DNA of 64,000 nucleotides from Eukaryota sp. TZLM1-RC (lineage: Eukaryota; Metamonada: BaSk clade), in the NCBI GenBank assembly GCA_040285825.1, contig JAUPSS010000006.1, positions 124,001 through 188,000 on the forward strand. The letters run 5' to 3'. The notes beneath the pieces were generated by a model, which was not told where the DNA came from, did not search any database, and worked only from the letters and a program-made list of their open reading frames with translations. A program made the position numbers and the translations under genes. Below, in pieces: positions 1 through 9,992 of this stretch. Every line of letters starts with the position of its first letter. Position 1 is the stretch's first letter.

Positions 1-490
1 ATATTTTGGAGGTAACATTCCAAAAAACGTAAACCAGACTGATCGTAATTGATAAAAGGGACGTTGACGTTATTGATAAAAAATCAATTGGTTCATGGCC
101 AATAACCAAACATTTGGAGACATTGAATGAAAGCCAAATACTTCAGAACGCTGTTGATGAAAATTTGCCATTTTTTAAGAACTGAAATAGGAGCAATGAC
201 AAAGATGTCATCGAAATGTGCTCCAATATTAATTTCTGGAAATTTTTCTTTTAATTCTTACATTCAAACATGAAACACCAACCAAAAGAAAAAGGGACCA
301 AGACGATCGCCCTGTTTAACATCTGAAGAAGAAAGCAAGTCAAAATATTCAATGACCAATGTTGATGATTTTCCATAAAATGAATACAAAGGACACTCAG
401 TTTCGGGAAAATGATTGTGCAGGAAAGGGAAAATAATTTACCAAAACGAACATTTTCAACTATAATCAAACACAATTTTAAATGGAACAA
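1..490 (-). mobile_element. Non-LTR retroelement remnant, RT core
   Basis: Degenerate reverse-transcriptase fragment running off the left edge. Read on the minus strand it contains DVKQGDRLGPFFF (RT motif B, around 280-320), then FPEINIGAHFDDIFVIAP (motif C region, the YADD box reduced to FDD) and RFLECYL (motif E, near 25). The same order and wording occur in the better-preserved copy at 52267-54255 (VKQGDPLGPFFF, AYADDLSL, RFLGSYF). Several frame changes and stops make it non-coding today. Identity as a relic of the window's own RT family is confident; exact ends are not. Confidence 0.8.
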
Positions 491-543
491 AAACTATTCA
501 AAATTTATAACAAATTAAATAATGTAAAACTATAAACAACAAA

Positions 544-2262
544 TTAAAAAGGAGGTGCAATTCTTTTGGTAACCGGCAGAGGAGCACTTGACAATTTATT
601 AAACTTTGAGCCATTTCTTTCTGTTTTCACACAATTCAGAGTGGTTTGCCTCAATTTTGGTGGTTTAACATTTACTTTGGGAGAACCAATTCCAACTTTG
701 GGTGATTTTTGCAATTTTTTCAGAATTTCTGTTCCTTTTCGTGGCGTCTTGGTTGGTTTTTGTACTAAACTATACGATGGTGGCAATTGTCGAGGTGTTG
801 ATGGCATAGACGTTTGAGAACTATTGAGTATTTGCGGGGGTGAAATTTTGGGTTCAATTATTGGTTGCACATTTTGATCCCCTACTGACCCATATGAAAA
901 ATTCATTTTTGTTCCAACACTAACTACATCACCACCATCAATAATTCCAAACATATTTACTTCTTTTTGAGTTACATTTTTAATAGAGATGCACTCCACC
1001 GAAAGATTGCCACTCAGACCACGTTTTGATTTCAATAATATCAAGTAGGGCTTCCAGATAAAAAACTGTTCTAATTCATTACGTTGTTCATCAGAAAGTT
1101 GTGCAAATTGGCCAGAAGCAAGTCCTAGAATAGCCTCAGCATTCTCCCCAAAAACCACACCATTTACACTGCCTGTATGATCGGCAATGCTGATATGGAC
1201 AAGATAGTGGGGACGACCAGGGTTAATATTGCCACCTAAAATTAGATTTCGCAGAAGAATTTCACATACATCGTCTGCATTGTCCATCTCTAATACGACC
1301 ATTACATTCATGACATGCCATGTAATAACCCTTGGAACCAGTTAGCCCAATTTCCGTCACAAAACCTATGATCTTTGCAAAGACTTTGAGTTCTTGTTGT
1401 TGATCGTTTTGGTGATTTAAGAATTGAACCACCGTTTCTAAAGCAATATCATCATCTTCCAACGAGGGCTGTTTGATCTTTGCCAAATTCTTCACATCAA
1501 TGGTTCCATTCTGTACCATTGTTTCTAGTGATCGCGCATCAGCACTCCTTGCGTGAGTGACTAATTCAGTTTCCTGAGTTTAATGGTTAATAATGAGGAC
1601 ATACTCCTGTTACTGAAATACTTACATTGTCCTTATAAGCAACAACCTTGGCAGCTACGAGTTCAATCACTGAATGCATGGGTAGTTGCTCTCCCATGGC
1701 AATATTATGTTCTCCCCATAGGGTGAGGTTACAAGCATTAGACTCGTCAGCTACACGTATCGTCATTTTCAACGTGTCAGTGCCTCGTTTAGTTTGTATT
1801 TGTTCTGTCTGTTGTAAGCGAAGTGCTGGAATATCATACTGGGAATTTGGCAACAACAACACAACATACATGGACCATTTGGTCAATGAATTGGGACATT
1901 GCATTAATTTTGCACCTTGGCGGAGCATTTATTGGGAATCTATTCGGTTGGGCTGGTATGATGACTGACGACTCTGTGAATGTTGCTTCGTATTCTGAGG
2001 TGTTGTTATCAGGAAAACCAGTTGATTGTCTCGGCTTAATTCGGACGTTTTGGATCATGATAATCTGACGCTGGGATAAAGATTGACTTTCAGCGTCTTC
2101 ACCCCATAATGTTACACGGATAGAACCTGTACCATCGGATAGATTGAAGTTACAGACACTGTTGCCATTTTTTGTTTGCTTAATTCCTCGATAGTTAGTC
2201 ACCATACCACCGATTGTACATGATTCAGAGGGTGTTAAGTTCGCGATGTAAGTTAGAGACAT
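544..2262 (-). CDS. Replication protein A large-subunit-like protein (4 exons)
   Basis: Single-stranded-DNA-binding protein of the RPA70 family, expected to act in nuclear DNA replication and repair. Spliced product about 533 aa, exons 2262-1870, 1838-1626, 1573-1270, 1235-544. Residues 1-105 are an OB fold matching DBD-A (IANLTP..., YEATFTESSVIIP); 110-220 match DBD-B (NLTLWGE); a zinc ribbon with Cys 289, 292, 301, 304 leads into DBD-C (HYLVHISIADHTGSV, ENAEAILG). The last ~100 aa are a Pro/Lys-rich tail. No N-terminal RPA70N domain is seen, so a MEIOB-like meiotic paralogue is an alternative. Introns 2 and 3 are strongly supported because splicing restores the zinc ribbon; intron 1 is less certain because the unspliced reading VHVCCVVV also resembles DBD-B. 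Divergently arranged with the RING gene at 2572. Confidence 0.85.
1236..1269 (-). other. Intron, 34 nt (RPA-like gene)
   Basis: GTATGT...TTTTAG on the minus strand. Removal joins CGA-T to GT-GGC, giving GQCRRCGNINPGRPHYL and completing the fourth zinc-ribbon cysteine. A CTAAT branch-like motif lies 7 nt before the 3' end. Confidence 0.85.
1574..1625 (-). other. Intron, 52 nt (RPA-like gene)
   Basis: GTAAGT...CTCAG on the minus strand with an ATTAAC branch-like motif. Splicing joins AYKDN to ETELVTHARS and removes a stop codon. The longest intron I placed in the window. Confidence 0.75.
1839..1869 (-). other. Putative intron, 31 nt (RPA-like gene)
   Basis: GTATGT...CCCAG on the minus strand. 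Splicing joins FIDQMVH to YDIPALRLQ in frame. The retained reading VHVCCVVVAKFP also looks like the start of an RPA DBD-B, so a sequencing frameshift is a competing explanation. Confidence 0.55.
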
Positions 2263-2571
2263 TTATAAGGATAATGATGTGAGGTGCCGGGAAAATCGAT
2301 CATTGTTCGTTTTTTAATAGCAAAACATATAGCAAAACAACTGATGTCATATGCAGTTCTTTCTGTTTGATCATGACTTTCAGACGTTTGTCATACTTCT
2401 CAAAATGCTTATCTTACAACTCTGAGACCCTCACATTTTGGTCTTGATGTTGAATTGAATCAATACAACAATTGATCAGTAGGTACATCCACTTAGTACA
2501 ACATCAATGTTGCAGATATCAGTTAATACTAACCCAACTTTTCCGGTCCCTTCCACCACCTCTTCTACACA
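2263..2571. promoter_or_regulatory. Shared divergent 5' region
   Basis: 309 bp between the start codons of the RPA-like gene (-) and the RING membrane gene (+). It must hold both promoters. I see no clear TATA box or named motif. Confidence 0.4.
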
Positions 2572-3296
2572 ATGAACCTTGGCGATTCAGAGATCCAAGG
2601 ACATCTCCTGACCATATCACTGATACAACTGGTTCTATCTCTCACTTTCCTGGCCCCTTCCGTGTCTTCCTTTGTTATTGCCCTCCCTATGCTCGCTCTC
2701 TCCCTTGTTGGTTTCATTGGTGCCATCAAGGAGAAGAGAACCTTTATTGGGATTTTCAGTTTGGTATCTATTTGCAACGCCTTTTTGTTTGGCCTTGTAA
2801 TCATTTACGCAGCTCATTTGGTTCGACACCGACAACCACTAGATAACCCAATTCATGAACGCCATACTACTCAAATGGTTTGTAACCCTAACCCTAACCC
2901 TAGATCGGAATGAAATTGTCACTGACACTGTTTTTCTTTCTCTTTTCCATTCTCTCAACCATCATTAGCACGATATACTACCGCCAACTCTGCCATGGAA
3001 GTCACGTACGCCCTCAACCAGAATCGTTTCTTTCTGAAACATTTATGAGATTGCGTAATGCTTGGAATAGAAGTTCTGTCCAACATCACTTCTCTCCAGC
3101 TCCTCCCACCCCACACTCCTCTCCACCTGAGTGTCCTGAGGAGGAGACGTGTAGGTATTGTAACCATAGACAGGCCGTCGTGGTGTCGTTGGGGTGTGGT
3201 CATTTGAGCTTGTGTGAGAAGTGCAGTAGGAGAACCAGAGTTTGTCCAACATGTAGACAAGGTTTAAGGAATACAGTGCATGTTTATCAGACATAG
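2572..3296 (+). CDS. Multi-pass membrane protein with C-terminal RING finger (2 exons)
   Basis: Probable membrane-bound E3 ubiquitin ligase, 232 aa after splicing (exons 2572-2877 and 2904-3296). Three hydrophobic segments in exon 1 (about residues 10-30, 34-50, 55-80) and one at the start of exon 2 (LTLFFFLFSILSTIISTIYY, about 109-128). A Pro/Ser linker follows, then a C3HC4 RING at about 185-219 (CRYC, CGHLSLCEKC, CPTC), close in style to the C-terminal RINGs of MULAN and IAP proteins. The ATG at 2572 is the first in frame. The intron is a 26-nt telomere-type repeat; if retained, translation stops nine codons after the exon 1/intron junction and the fourth membrane segment and RING are lost. 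Confidence 0.8.
2878..2903 (+). other. Intron made of telomere-type repeat, 26 nt
   Basis: GTTTGT followed by three CCCTAA-type units and ending in CCCTAG. Splicing joins ATG (2875-2877) to ATCGGAATG in frame and links the membrane exon to the RING exon. Each repeat unit contains CTAAC, a good branch-point match. Coordinates and frame are directly visible; splicing itself is inferred. Confidence 0.8.
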
Positions 3297-4575
3297 GGTT
3301 TGGGTTTGGACTTGAGGTTTTTGTGGTTTTCTTGACAATGACCAGGACTTGATTTTTTTATTTTGATAAATAAAAAAAATAAAAAAAATAAAGTTAATTA
3401 TTTTAATTATTATTTTAATTCTAATTTTAAACTTTTTTCAAGAATTTTTCGTTTAATAAATAAAAAAATAAAGTTTATTACTATAAGTATTTATTGAATT
3501 TGCACACTTAATTAAATTAACTCATAACTAATGGGACGACTATCATTGAACCAAGATTTCTTCTACAAAATCTTGATCTGCTTGCTGTCTAGCTAAGTTA
3601 ATTACTTCAATTATTATTTAAATTGTTAGATTTTGTAAAAAAATTATCCCAACTATTTCAGAGTAATTGAATAGATTCAGAGTTTCTGGAAGTTCTTAGT
3701 GATTTCTGTACAAGCTATATTGATTCATCGAATAAAGACTAAAAAAGTAAAACATCAATAAAAAACAAAAAATCATCAAACACTACAATTCCACATCCTG
3801 AAGACCTGCCTTATTACATCAAAACAATTAATTACTCAACATTCGTAGTGGATTCTTAGATTTTGTGAAAATTTTGTAGAAATCTTAGTAATTAGGAATA
3901 TCTAGTGGTATTTTTGGTATTTTTGATGTCATTATTCAGCCTGAGGATTTGAGTTAAAGATTGGAAAAAATGAGGAAGAATATGCTCGATTGCATATAGT
4001 AGTTTATTACGAAATTTGAAGTGGAAATTACTAAATTCTTTGACTATAATTGTTTAGTGAATGAGATTTTTTTCATCATATTAATCAACCTATAAGTTTT
4101 TTATATAAGTGTTCATTCAATTTAGGCACCACACAGTTCACGGATTAAAACATACTTGCACTTTGATCATAAAACACCCTACAGTTTTTCATGATTTGAT
4201 GTCCTTTGCAAATTAGAAGTCTTTTATAAACTGAATTTTGTATCCAAAACGACAGTTAATTTGTTTACTGTTATTGAATATCCCATTTATTCTAAACATT
4301 AAATTGATTTCAGCACGATCAACCCCCAAAATTTTCATTTTGAAGGTTGATATTTCTCTGTTTAATTGTTGAAATATTTAAACCCCTGAAACTGGAAATG
4401 AGCTACTTTTTATGAATTAAAAGAACCAATAAAGGACTGGAATCGCAATGGCATGATTGTGTAACAATCAAAAATTAAATCAAAAATCAAAAATAATGAA
4501 AATTGTTTGTATTTGTTTTATTTAATTTTAATTTTATTCAAAACCTATAAATCAACATCTAAAAAATCCATCTCT
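3297..4575. other. AT-rich intergenic region
   Basis: Low-complexity A/T runs (3350-3480). Apart from the retroelement tail at 3488-3597, no coding signal seen. Confidence 0.5.
3488..3597 (-). mobile_element. Solo 3' end of the RT retroelement
   Basis: About 110 bp matching the 3' end of the retroelements at 59931-60040 and 62290-62400 (shared: ttgcacacttaattaaatta, taatgggacgac, atctgcttgctgtctagcta). On the minus strand it still reads LARQQADQDFVEEILVQ then TGA, the likely true C-terminus of the family's protein. A severe 5' truncation, as expected for target-primed insertion. Confidence 0.8.
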
Positions 4576-6240
4576 CCCAGAACAAAAACACTAGATGCAA
4601 CTCTCTCATAGTGAGATCCAAGAGAAAGCAAAGCAACCAGAAACCATCTTCAACATCCCCTTAAAAATAGAAAACACAATTCTATTTTGCCAAAACAATC
4701 TGTTGCAATTTCTGCCAGTTCTTCTCTTTACAATAGTTTCAAAATCATCCAAAAAACGTAAAGCAGTTGGTGCAAGTGAACCAAAAAGGGAAAATACAAA
4801 TGGATACAAATTGTATTTTGCATGATGTAGACTGGCCAATTTGGACAAAGGTTCATTGTATTTTTTGAATTTAAAATTTTCAGCATTTGAAAGAGGATTA
4901 TGAATTTCAGAATTAACAAGCCTTTCATTTGAGGCATTACAAGGATCAACAGACATTACATCCAATAAAATGAAACTTCCATCTAATCCAGGTAATATAA
5001 CATCACCTCTATTATTCTTATGAAAATCATCTTCAGCATCAAACAGATTTGACAACAGAGGTTCCAAGAAGGATTCAATTCTATGAGATTTACACATACA
5101 ATATAACTGGTCTCTTACAGCATCATGAACCTTGCTTCTAAAAGTAACAAAATGTTTACAATTTAACAAATGAGTAGTTGTAATTTCTCGAGAACATTTA
5201 CAAATTAAATTATGAGGTAAATTATCAGGCCAGATAAAGGAACGAAATCTCATATTCAGAGTCCAAGCAGAATCGGTTAAGAGAGTACCATAAACTTGTG
5301 GAATTGTTGTTACTAAGGCAGAAGTACTGTCACACATATCTTGTAAAAGATTTGCAAAAGCGGGATTCTTTTTCTTGGCCAAGCCAAGTCTAACATCAAA
5401 ATTCAAACTTTCAAAAATCTTTGACAAATTTTGTTGAAACTTTTTACAGCAAAACTGCAAATTAAAAACGATTGGTTTGGAATTTCTAGGATTGATTGGG
5501 GAAAACATTTGGTCCAAATTTGTGGTAGTAAACCATCAAGTTCACAAAACAACTCATTCAATTATGGACCACAACTGGGAACTATCAGATGATAATCATC
5601 AGGAAATCTACGAGAATATTCATAAATTAAATTCTGGTACCCAGAATGCTGATTGACCACAAAAAAGAAGATTTAGTCTATCCAATACCACCCAAATTTG
5701 CCGGAAAAATAGGTGATTTTTCAACATTCATGGTTCTACTCCCAATAAATCAGCAAAACTTTTGTTCTCAATGAATTAAAATATCAACAAAATCAAAAAA
5801 ATCTACTGCTATGGAAGGAGCACAAGATCTCAAAATGTGGGTTTTTTCCCAGTGTAGCAAATTTTAAGCATCAAAAATTTAATATGTTTTTCTAGATCTA
5901 AAGAAGAAATTGAATTAAGTTCAACTTTCATTTTCTCCATAAACTTCAGAACTTAACTTTTGAAGAGAAGTAAAAGGGACAACAAAATCGTTTAGCACGA
6001 GATCTTGAGCAGAAGAGCCAATCAGAAGGCATTTGCTCGCATTAAGATGAAGCCAAATATTTTCATTTGAATCGGAATTTTCTGAATTTTTGTAACCAAG
6101 TTTGGGAAATCAGATGAACAAAGCAAGGATATATCATTTATTTTTACATTGCTATTGATTCAACAATTTAAGAAAAAGCCAATTAAGAAAAACAGCCAGC
6201 CTGTAGTTTTCAAGAGACAACAAGTGACATTGTGTGGGTT
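4576..6240 (-). mobile_element. Non-LTR retroelement, broken copy
   Basis: Minus-strand RT element. The longest open part is 4606-5517 (about 300 aa): CKCSREITTTHLLNC finger, FRSKVHDAVRD, then NNRGDVILPG...LLDVMSVD, which matches the endonuclease-like tail of the family. Upstream on the same strand the decayed RT core continues: IWLHLNASKCLLIGSS (motif D, about 6000-6060) and NDISLLCSSDFPNL (motif C region, about 6110-6150). The regions are in different frames with stops, so the copy is dead. Confidence 0.85.
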
Positions 6241-7223
6241 TTTCGGTAATCTGTATAGAAAAAAGTTCTAATCATAACTGAAAAATGATAGCAAAATTAT
6301 CATGTTGTGTCCTTGATGCCAATTAACAAAAAATTTGAATATATGTCTCATTCAATTTTTTCACTTTCTTGATGATTCGTTTGATTAAGGATAAAGATGT
6401 CTTGTTTTTTGCACATATAAGTGAATTTCATTTGTATAAAATCCTTTTGAAAAATCCTTTTATTTAATTTTTTATTTAGTTTATATAGTTTTTTATCTTG
6501 AAAAAGTTATATGCATCAGTGGAGAAAATTCATCAACAATTCTTTTAAACAAAAACAGTTTCATAATCCTGATGAACTCACAATTAGAATTATATTGACC
6601 ACCACAAACCACACTATTTCAGTTCAAATTACTGTGGAGAAAGTGATTTATGTCGCGTTATTACACTCAAAAAAGTGGTGTATTTATTAAGTTGAAGTTT
6701 TAATGTTTGAAAAATACATTTACTTTTGGTACTAAAAAACGAAAAAAGTTTTGAACTGAAACTGAAAGCCTTCTTGGAACTCGTGATCAAGATTTGTAAC
6801 TTTTTCCTTGGAATATTTCGATTTTTTTGTAGAAATTCATTGAAAAACAGTTTCAACACATATATCTGAAATATACAAATATATACAACTTGTTATTTGT
6901 ACAACAACCACAACACATCAGTATGAAAATCTCCATCTAATCTAGGTAGTTCATCATCTACATCAATGAAAAATTAACTAATCAAAGGTCATTGGTATAA
7001 GATGATGATGTCTTCATTCAGTATGCGTTGCTAAAATGTTGAGTTGACGGGGCACCACTATGAACTCCTCATTGTAACCATTGATGGTGATCTAAAGCCA
7101 CAATGTTTGTTAACTGGAAAAACCATTCCTTTATATCAAAATCAATCATTCTTTCTTCATTTCAATACCAACTTCCATTAAACACACTTCAACATACCTA
7201 TTTTAGAATCACTCCCAACTACA
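6241..7223. other. Intergenic, no gene seen
   Basis: AT-rich sequence with short open stretches only. It includes the 5' flank of the gene at 7224; no promoter element recognised. Confidence 0.4.
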
Positions 7224-7640
7224 ATGTATACCTACGACTTTACGATGCATTTCGATCTTGATAGCTCTGTTCTCGACAATGTGGATCTGGATTCCTTCAT
7301 TGAAGATGTCAATTCTCACCTTGCCAACGAAGCCAGGGTTTTGATTGTAGACAAGAGCTCTATTTCTGTCAAAGGTGTAGGTGGACCACAGCACTTACCT
7401 TCCATTCACGCAATGTTTGTTGAGCGGTTTAGCTCTCTGGGTCACCTTCGCACCCCTGGCACCCCTCGAATCACTTTTTCCAATGAAACAAAATCATCAG
7501 TAGCTATCTCCGACTCTAATCCTGAAAGAATGAAGGGACCATGGCCGTCAGTATATGAGATGCAGTTTGGAGACGACGTGGAAGAAAATTCATGTTTTGG
7601 TGATGCAGTAGTAGTGGATGATATCAATAGTTTGTTTTAA
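7224..7640 (+). CDS. Hypothetical protein, 138 aa
   Basis: Not recognised. It begins with ATG in a C/A-rich leader (acaATGtatacc). The N-terminal half has an acidic, regular stretch (LDSSVLDNVDLDSFIEDV) and a short predicted beta region (ARVLIVDKSSISVKG). The C-terminal third is acidic (FGDDVEENS, VVVDDINSLF). No signal peptide or membrane segment. Codon use and balanced composition contrast with the AT-rich flanks, which supports a real gene. A downstream TTTTTATTTCTTTTATTTCG tract could be its 3' end. No neighbour relation is evident. Confidence 0.6.
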   Translation: MYTYDFTMHFDLDSSVLDNVDLDSFIEDVNSHLANEARVLIVDKSSISVKGVGGPQHLPSIHAMFVERFSSLGHLRTPGTPRITFSNETKSSVAISDSNPERMKGPWPSVYEMQFGDDVEENSCFGDAVVVDDINSLF

Positions 7641-8246
7641 TAGTTTTTTATTTCTTTTATTTCGTTTTTTTACACGTAAAACTTGATGGTTTCTAAATCA
7701 ACCGCTTCTATCAATCAGTTGTTGGTAGACAAGGTATTGATATTCGTAACCAAAAATTATCAGAATTCAAATTAATCAGAATTAAAATTAATCAGAATTC
7801 AGATTAATCAGAATTCAAATTAATTTGACACTTTTAGCACTGTTTACAAGCTGCTCGCTCTTGACTTGGTTTCGGTTTAGTCCAAAATGAAATGAACGAT
7901 TTTGGTTTTGATCACTATCATTCCTCTCCAAGAAATCAATTATATGTATTTTGTACATTATGAGATTCCAAAACTTATTTTTCATTTATTGCAGAAATCT
8001 GATAACTCCAGTCCACAATACGATTATTTATTAACTATTTCTTATTTATTTTTCTATTATATTAAATGAATTTTGTGCTTTTCCATCAAACTAGAAAAAA
8101 TACTATATGTGATAAATAATGATGATAATGATTAATTCTAAAAAAATGCAAAAAAATGAATCAGAAATTTATCAAAAACAAATTAATTTCTTAACAAAAC
8201 ACCCAAGTTTCTAATCAAAAATACTGAAAAAAAACCAAAAGTATTC
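7641..8246. other. Intergenic with tandem repeat
   Basis: Between convergent genes. Contains the tandem repeat at 7754-7826; otherwise AT-rich with nothing recognised. Confidence 0.5.
7754..7826. repeat. Tandem repeat, ~20-bp unit, ~4 copies
   Basis: Imperfect direct copies of aattaatcagaattcaaatt, visible as repeated 'aatcagaatt'. Confidence 0.8.
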
Positions 8247-8888
8247 TCAATCAAACCTGCAGTCTTGCTCCGACCCAACCCGATCTAATCTACAATCCTC
8301 CAAAGCCTTTATCCTAGATTCAAGTTCTGTCATTTTATCGATTACTTCTTGGTCAAAGCTTCGTTCAAACCGCCGACTCCCAGTTTCTAACCCCCCACGT
8401 GACGTTGCCGTCATCAGTTTCTGTTTAAGTGCATTTGTACGCGTAGTGAGTGCCCGTAGTCTATTTTCAGTCTCTTTGAATGGAGAAGACGTAGACATGT
8501 GAGTAGAAGAGCTCGTGTTACTTGGAGAAAGAGAACCACGGCAATGAGGACATTGAAGCTTGGAGGGAGACATATTGGTAACTAATAGGTGCTCAAGACG
8601 ATTCAATCGAGAAAGTATTTCTTCATGGGGATAATCTTCTGTAGTAGCAGTACTCACCTTAGATAAAGGTGTGTATGATGGCGGTGATATGGATGGATGG
8701 GGCATAGATGGCGATCTACGTTCACGTAAGATGGTACTAGGGATGCCTTTGTTCATATCAGCAAGAAGTGTTTCCACAGATCCAGAGCGTTGTGGAGAGT
8801 TGTAGTCTGAGAGATCTCCAAGTCGAAGAAAGACATCACTCTTGTTTTCTTGGGGTGAAAGAAGGGGTGAATCATGAATAGAAGCCAT
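8247..8888 (-). CDS. Hypothetical Ser-rich protein with coiled coil, 213 aa
   Basis: Starts MASIHDSPLLSPQEN at the ATG at 8888. The first ~90 residues are Ser/Pro-rich with many SP sites (SPQ, SPSMPHP, SPPSYTP), so probable phosphorylation targets. A short helix (EEILSRLNRLEHLL, about 90-105) precedes a CPHC pair. The C-terminus has heptad-like helices (ENRLRALTTRTNALKQKL; DKMTELESRIKALEDCRLD). Reminiscent of small cytoskeletal or centrosomal adaptors, but no family recognised. Single exon; TGA stop at 8247. Confidence 0.6.
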   Translation of the reverse strand: MASIHDSPLLSPQENKSDVFLRLGDLSDYNSPQRSGSVETLLADMNKGIPSTILRERRSPSMPHPSISPPSYTPLSKVSTATTEDYPHEEILSRLNRLEHLLVTNMSPSKLQCPHCRGSLSPSNTSSSTHMSTSSPFKETENRLRALTTRTNALKQKLMTATSRGGLETGSRRFERSFDQEVIDKMTELESRIKALEDCRLDRVGSEQDCRFD

Positions 8889-9992
8889 GATATGGTAGAA
8901 TTCGAACAACAGTGAGTGTTGAAGTTGATATTGAAATTGAACTGGGGCAATTTCGATTCAATTAATGGAAACGTGGAATAATTGCAAACAGTATCTACTA
9001 CACAGGTATCGAGGTCTTTCATTACCACTCATTCTGGCTTCAGCGATTGCGAATGTATTAAAAAATAGCAACTCATGCCTATTGAATGCTTTGCTGAACC
9101 ATTGTTGATGAATTTGCAATTCTCATTATTACAAGCTGATGAAACTCAAGCAATGGTAACGGGAGTGCTTTCTCTTCTACAAAATTTGAGATAGAAAGTT
9201 CTCAAAACTATTTCAACCGTAGCTAAGCAGGATATTTAGTTGAAGAGAATGCTACATTGCTCAGTGATACTTCAAATCTACATTTTTTTGAGAAATTGAA
9301 TCCATCCACTTCTCGAATTTACTTATGATGTTTCAAACTATTTAAACTGAAGCAGGAGTTTTGGCACTATCACCCGGTATTATCAAAAAAAATGTTATCT
9401 GTGACTTCCAAAAATGCTCAAAATGGTTTTTAGCAACCAATTTGTCGCTTTTTGCTATTTTTTCAGAAATGTTCCACAAGTCAAGACATACCAGGTAGGT
9501 ATGTAAGTCAATTGTCCAAACAAAACTTGCACAAATTTGACAAGCACAAAGTTGGAAATATCTATAAGGGGTTGTTAGATTTGCAGTAGATGGTGATAAC
9601 TGAATGTTTGCACTTCTAATTGCCGTTATTTCAAACTCTACGATTTATCTCCAACATAATCTAGTATTATAGTATTATAATTAGTAGCTTGTGGCACATT
9701 GTGTTTGTTCATTGACTCTAGTCGAAGAATTGCTTATAATATAAATGACATCCAAACAAACTACTTTTAATGAGAATCAATCCAACAAAGGTAATGGGTT
9801 TGTTCATTTAATATACTAAAAGAGTGCAAATAATTATCAATCATTCTTAATTAATTATTATAAATGAAGCAAAATAATTATCAATTAAGATTTAAATTAT
9901 AAAATAAGCTGACAAAAACAATATTTATAACTGATATGCTAAAAAATTGGTGCTTAAAATGTTATTTATTTTCAACAATATATCCAAAAAAT
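8889..9992. other. Intergenic, possible RT trace
   Basis: AT-rich. A short plus-strand reading at about 9075-9135 (IECFAEPLLMNLQF) weakly resembles the RT family's F/IEPLL segment; otherwise nothing recognised. Confidence 0.3.

Noticed and set aside
2881-2903. Telomere-type repeats as evidence of a chromosome end
   Set aside because: Arrays are only 2-5 units, lie inside genes with sequence on both sides, and occur at several places.
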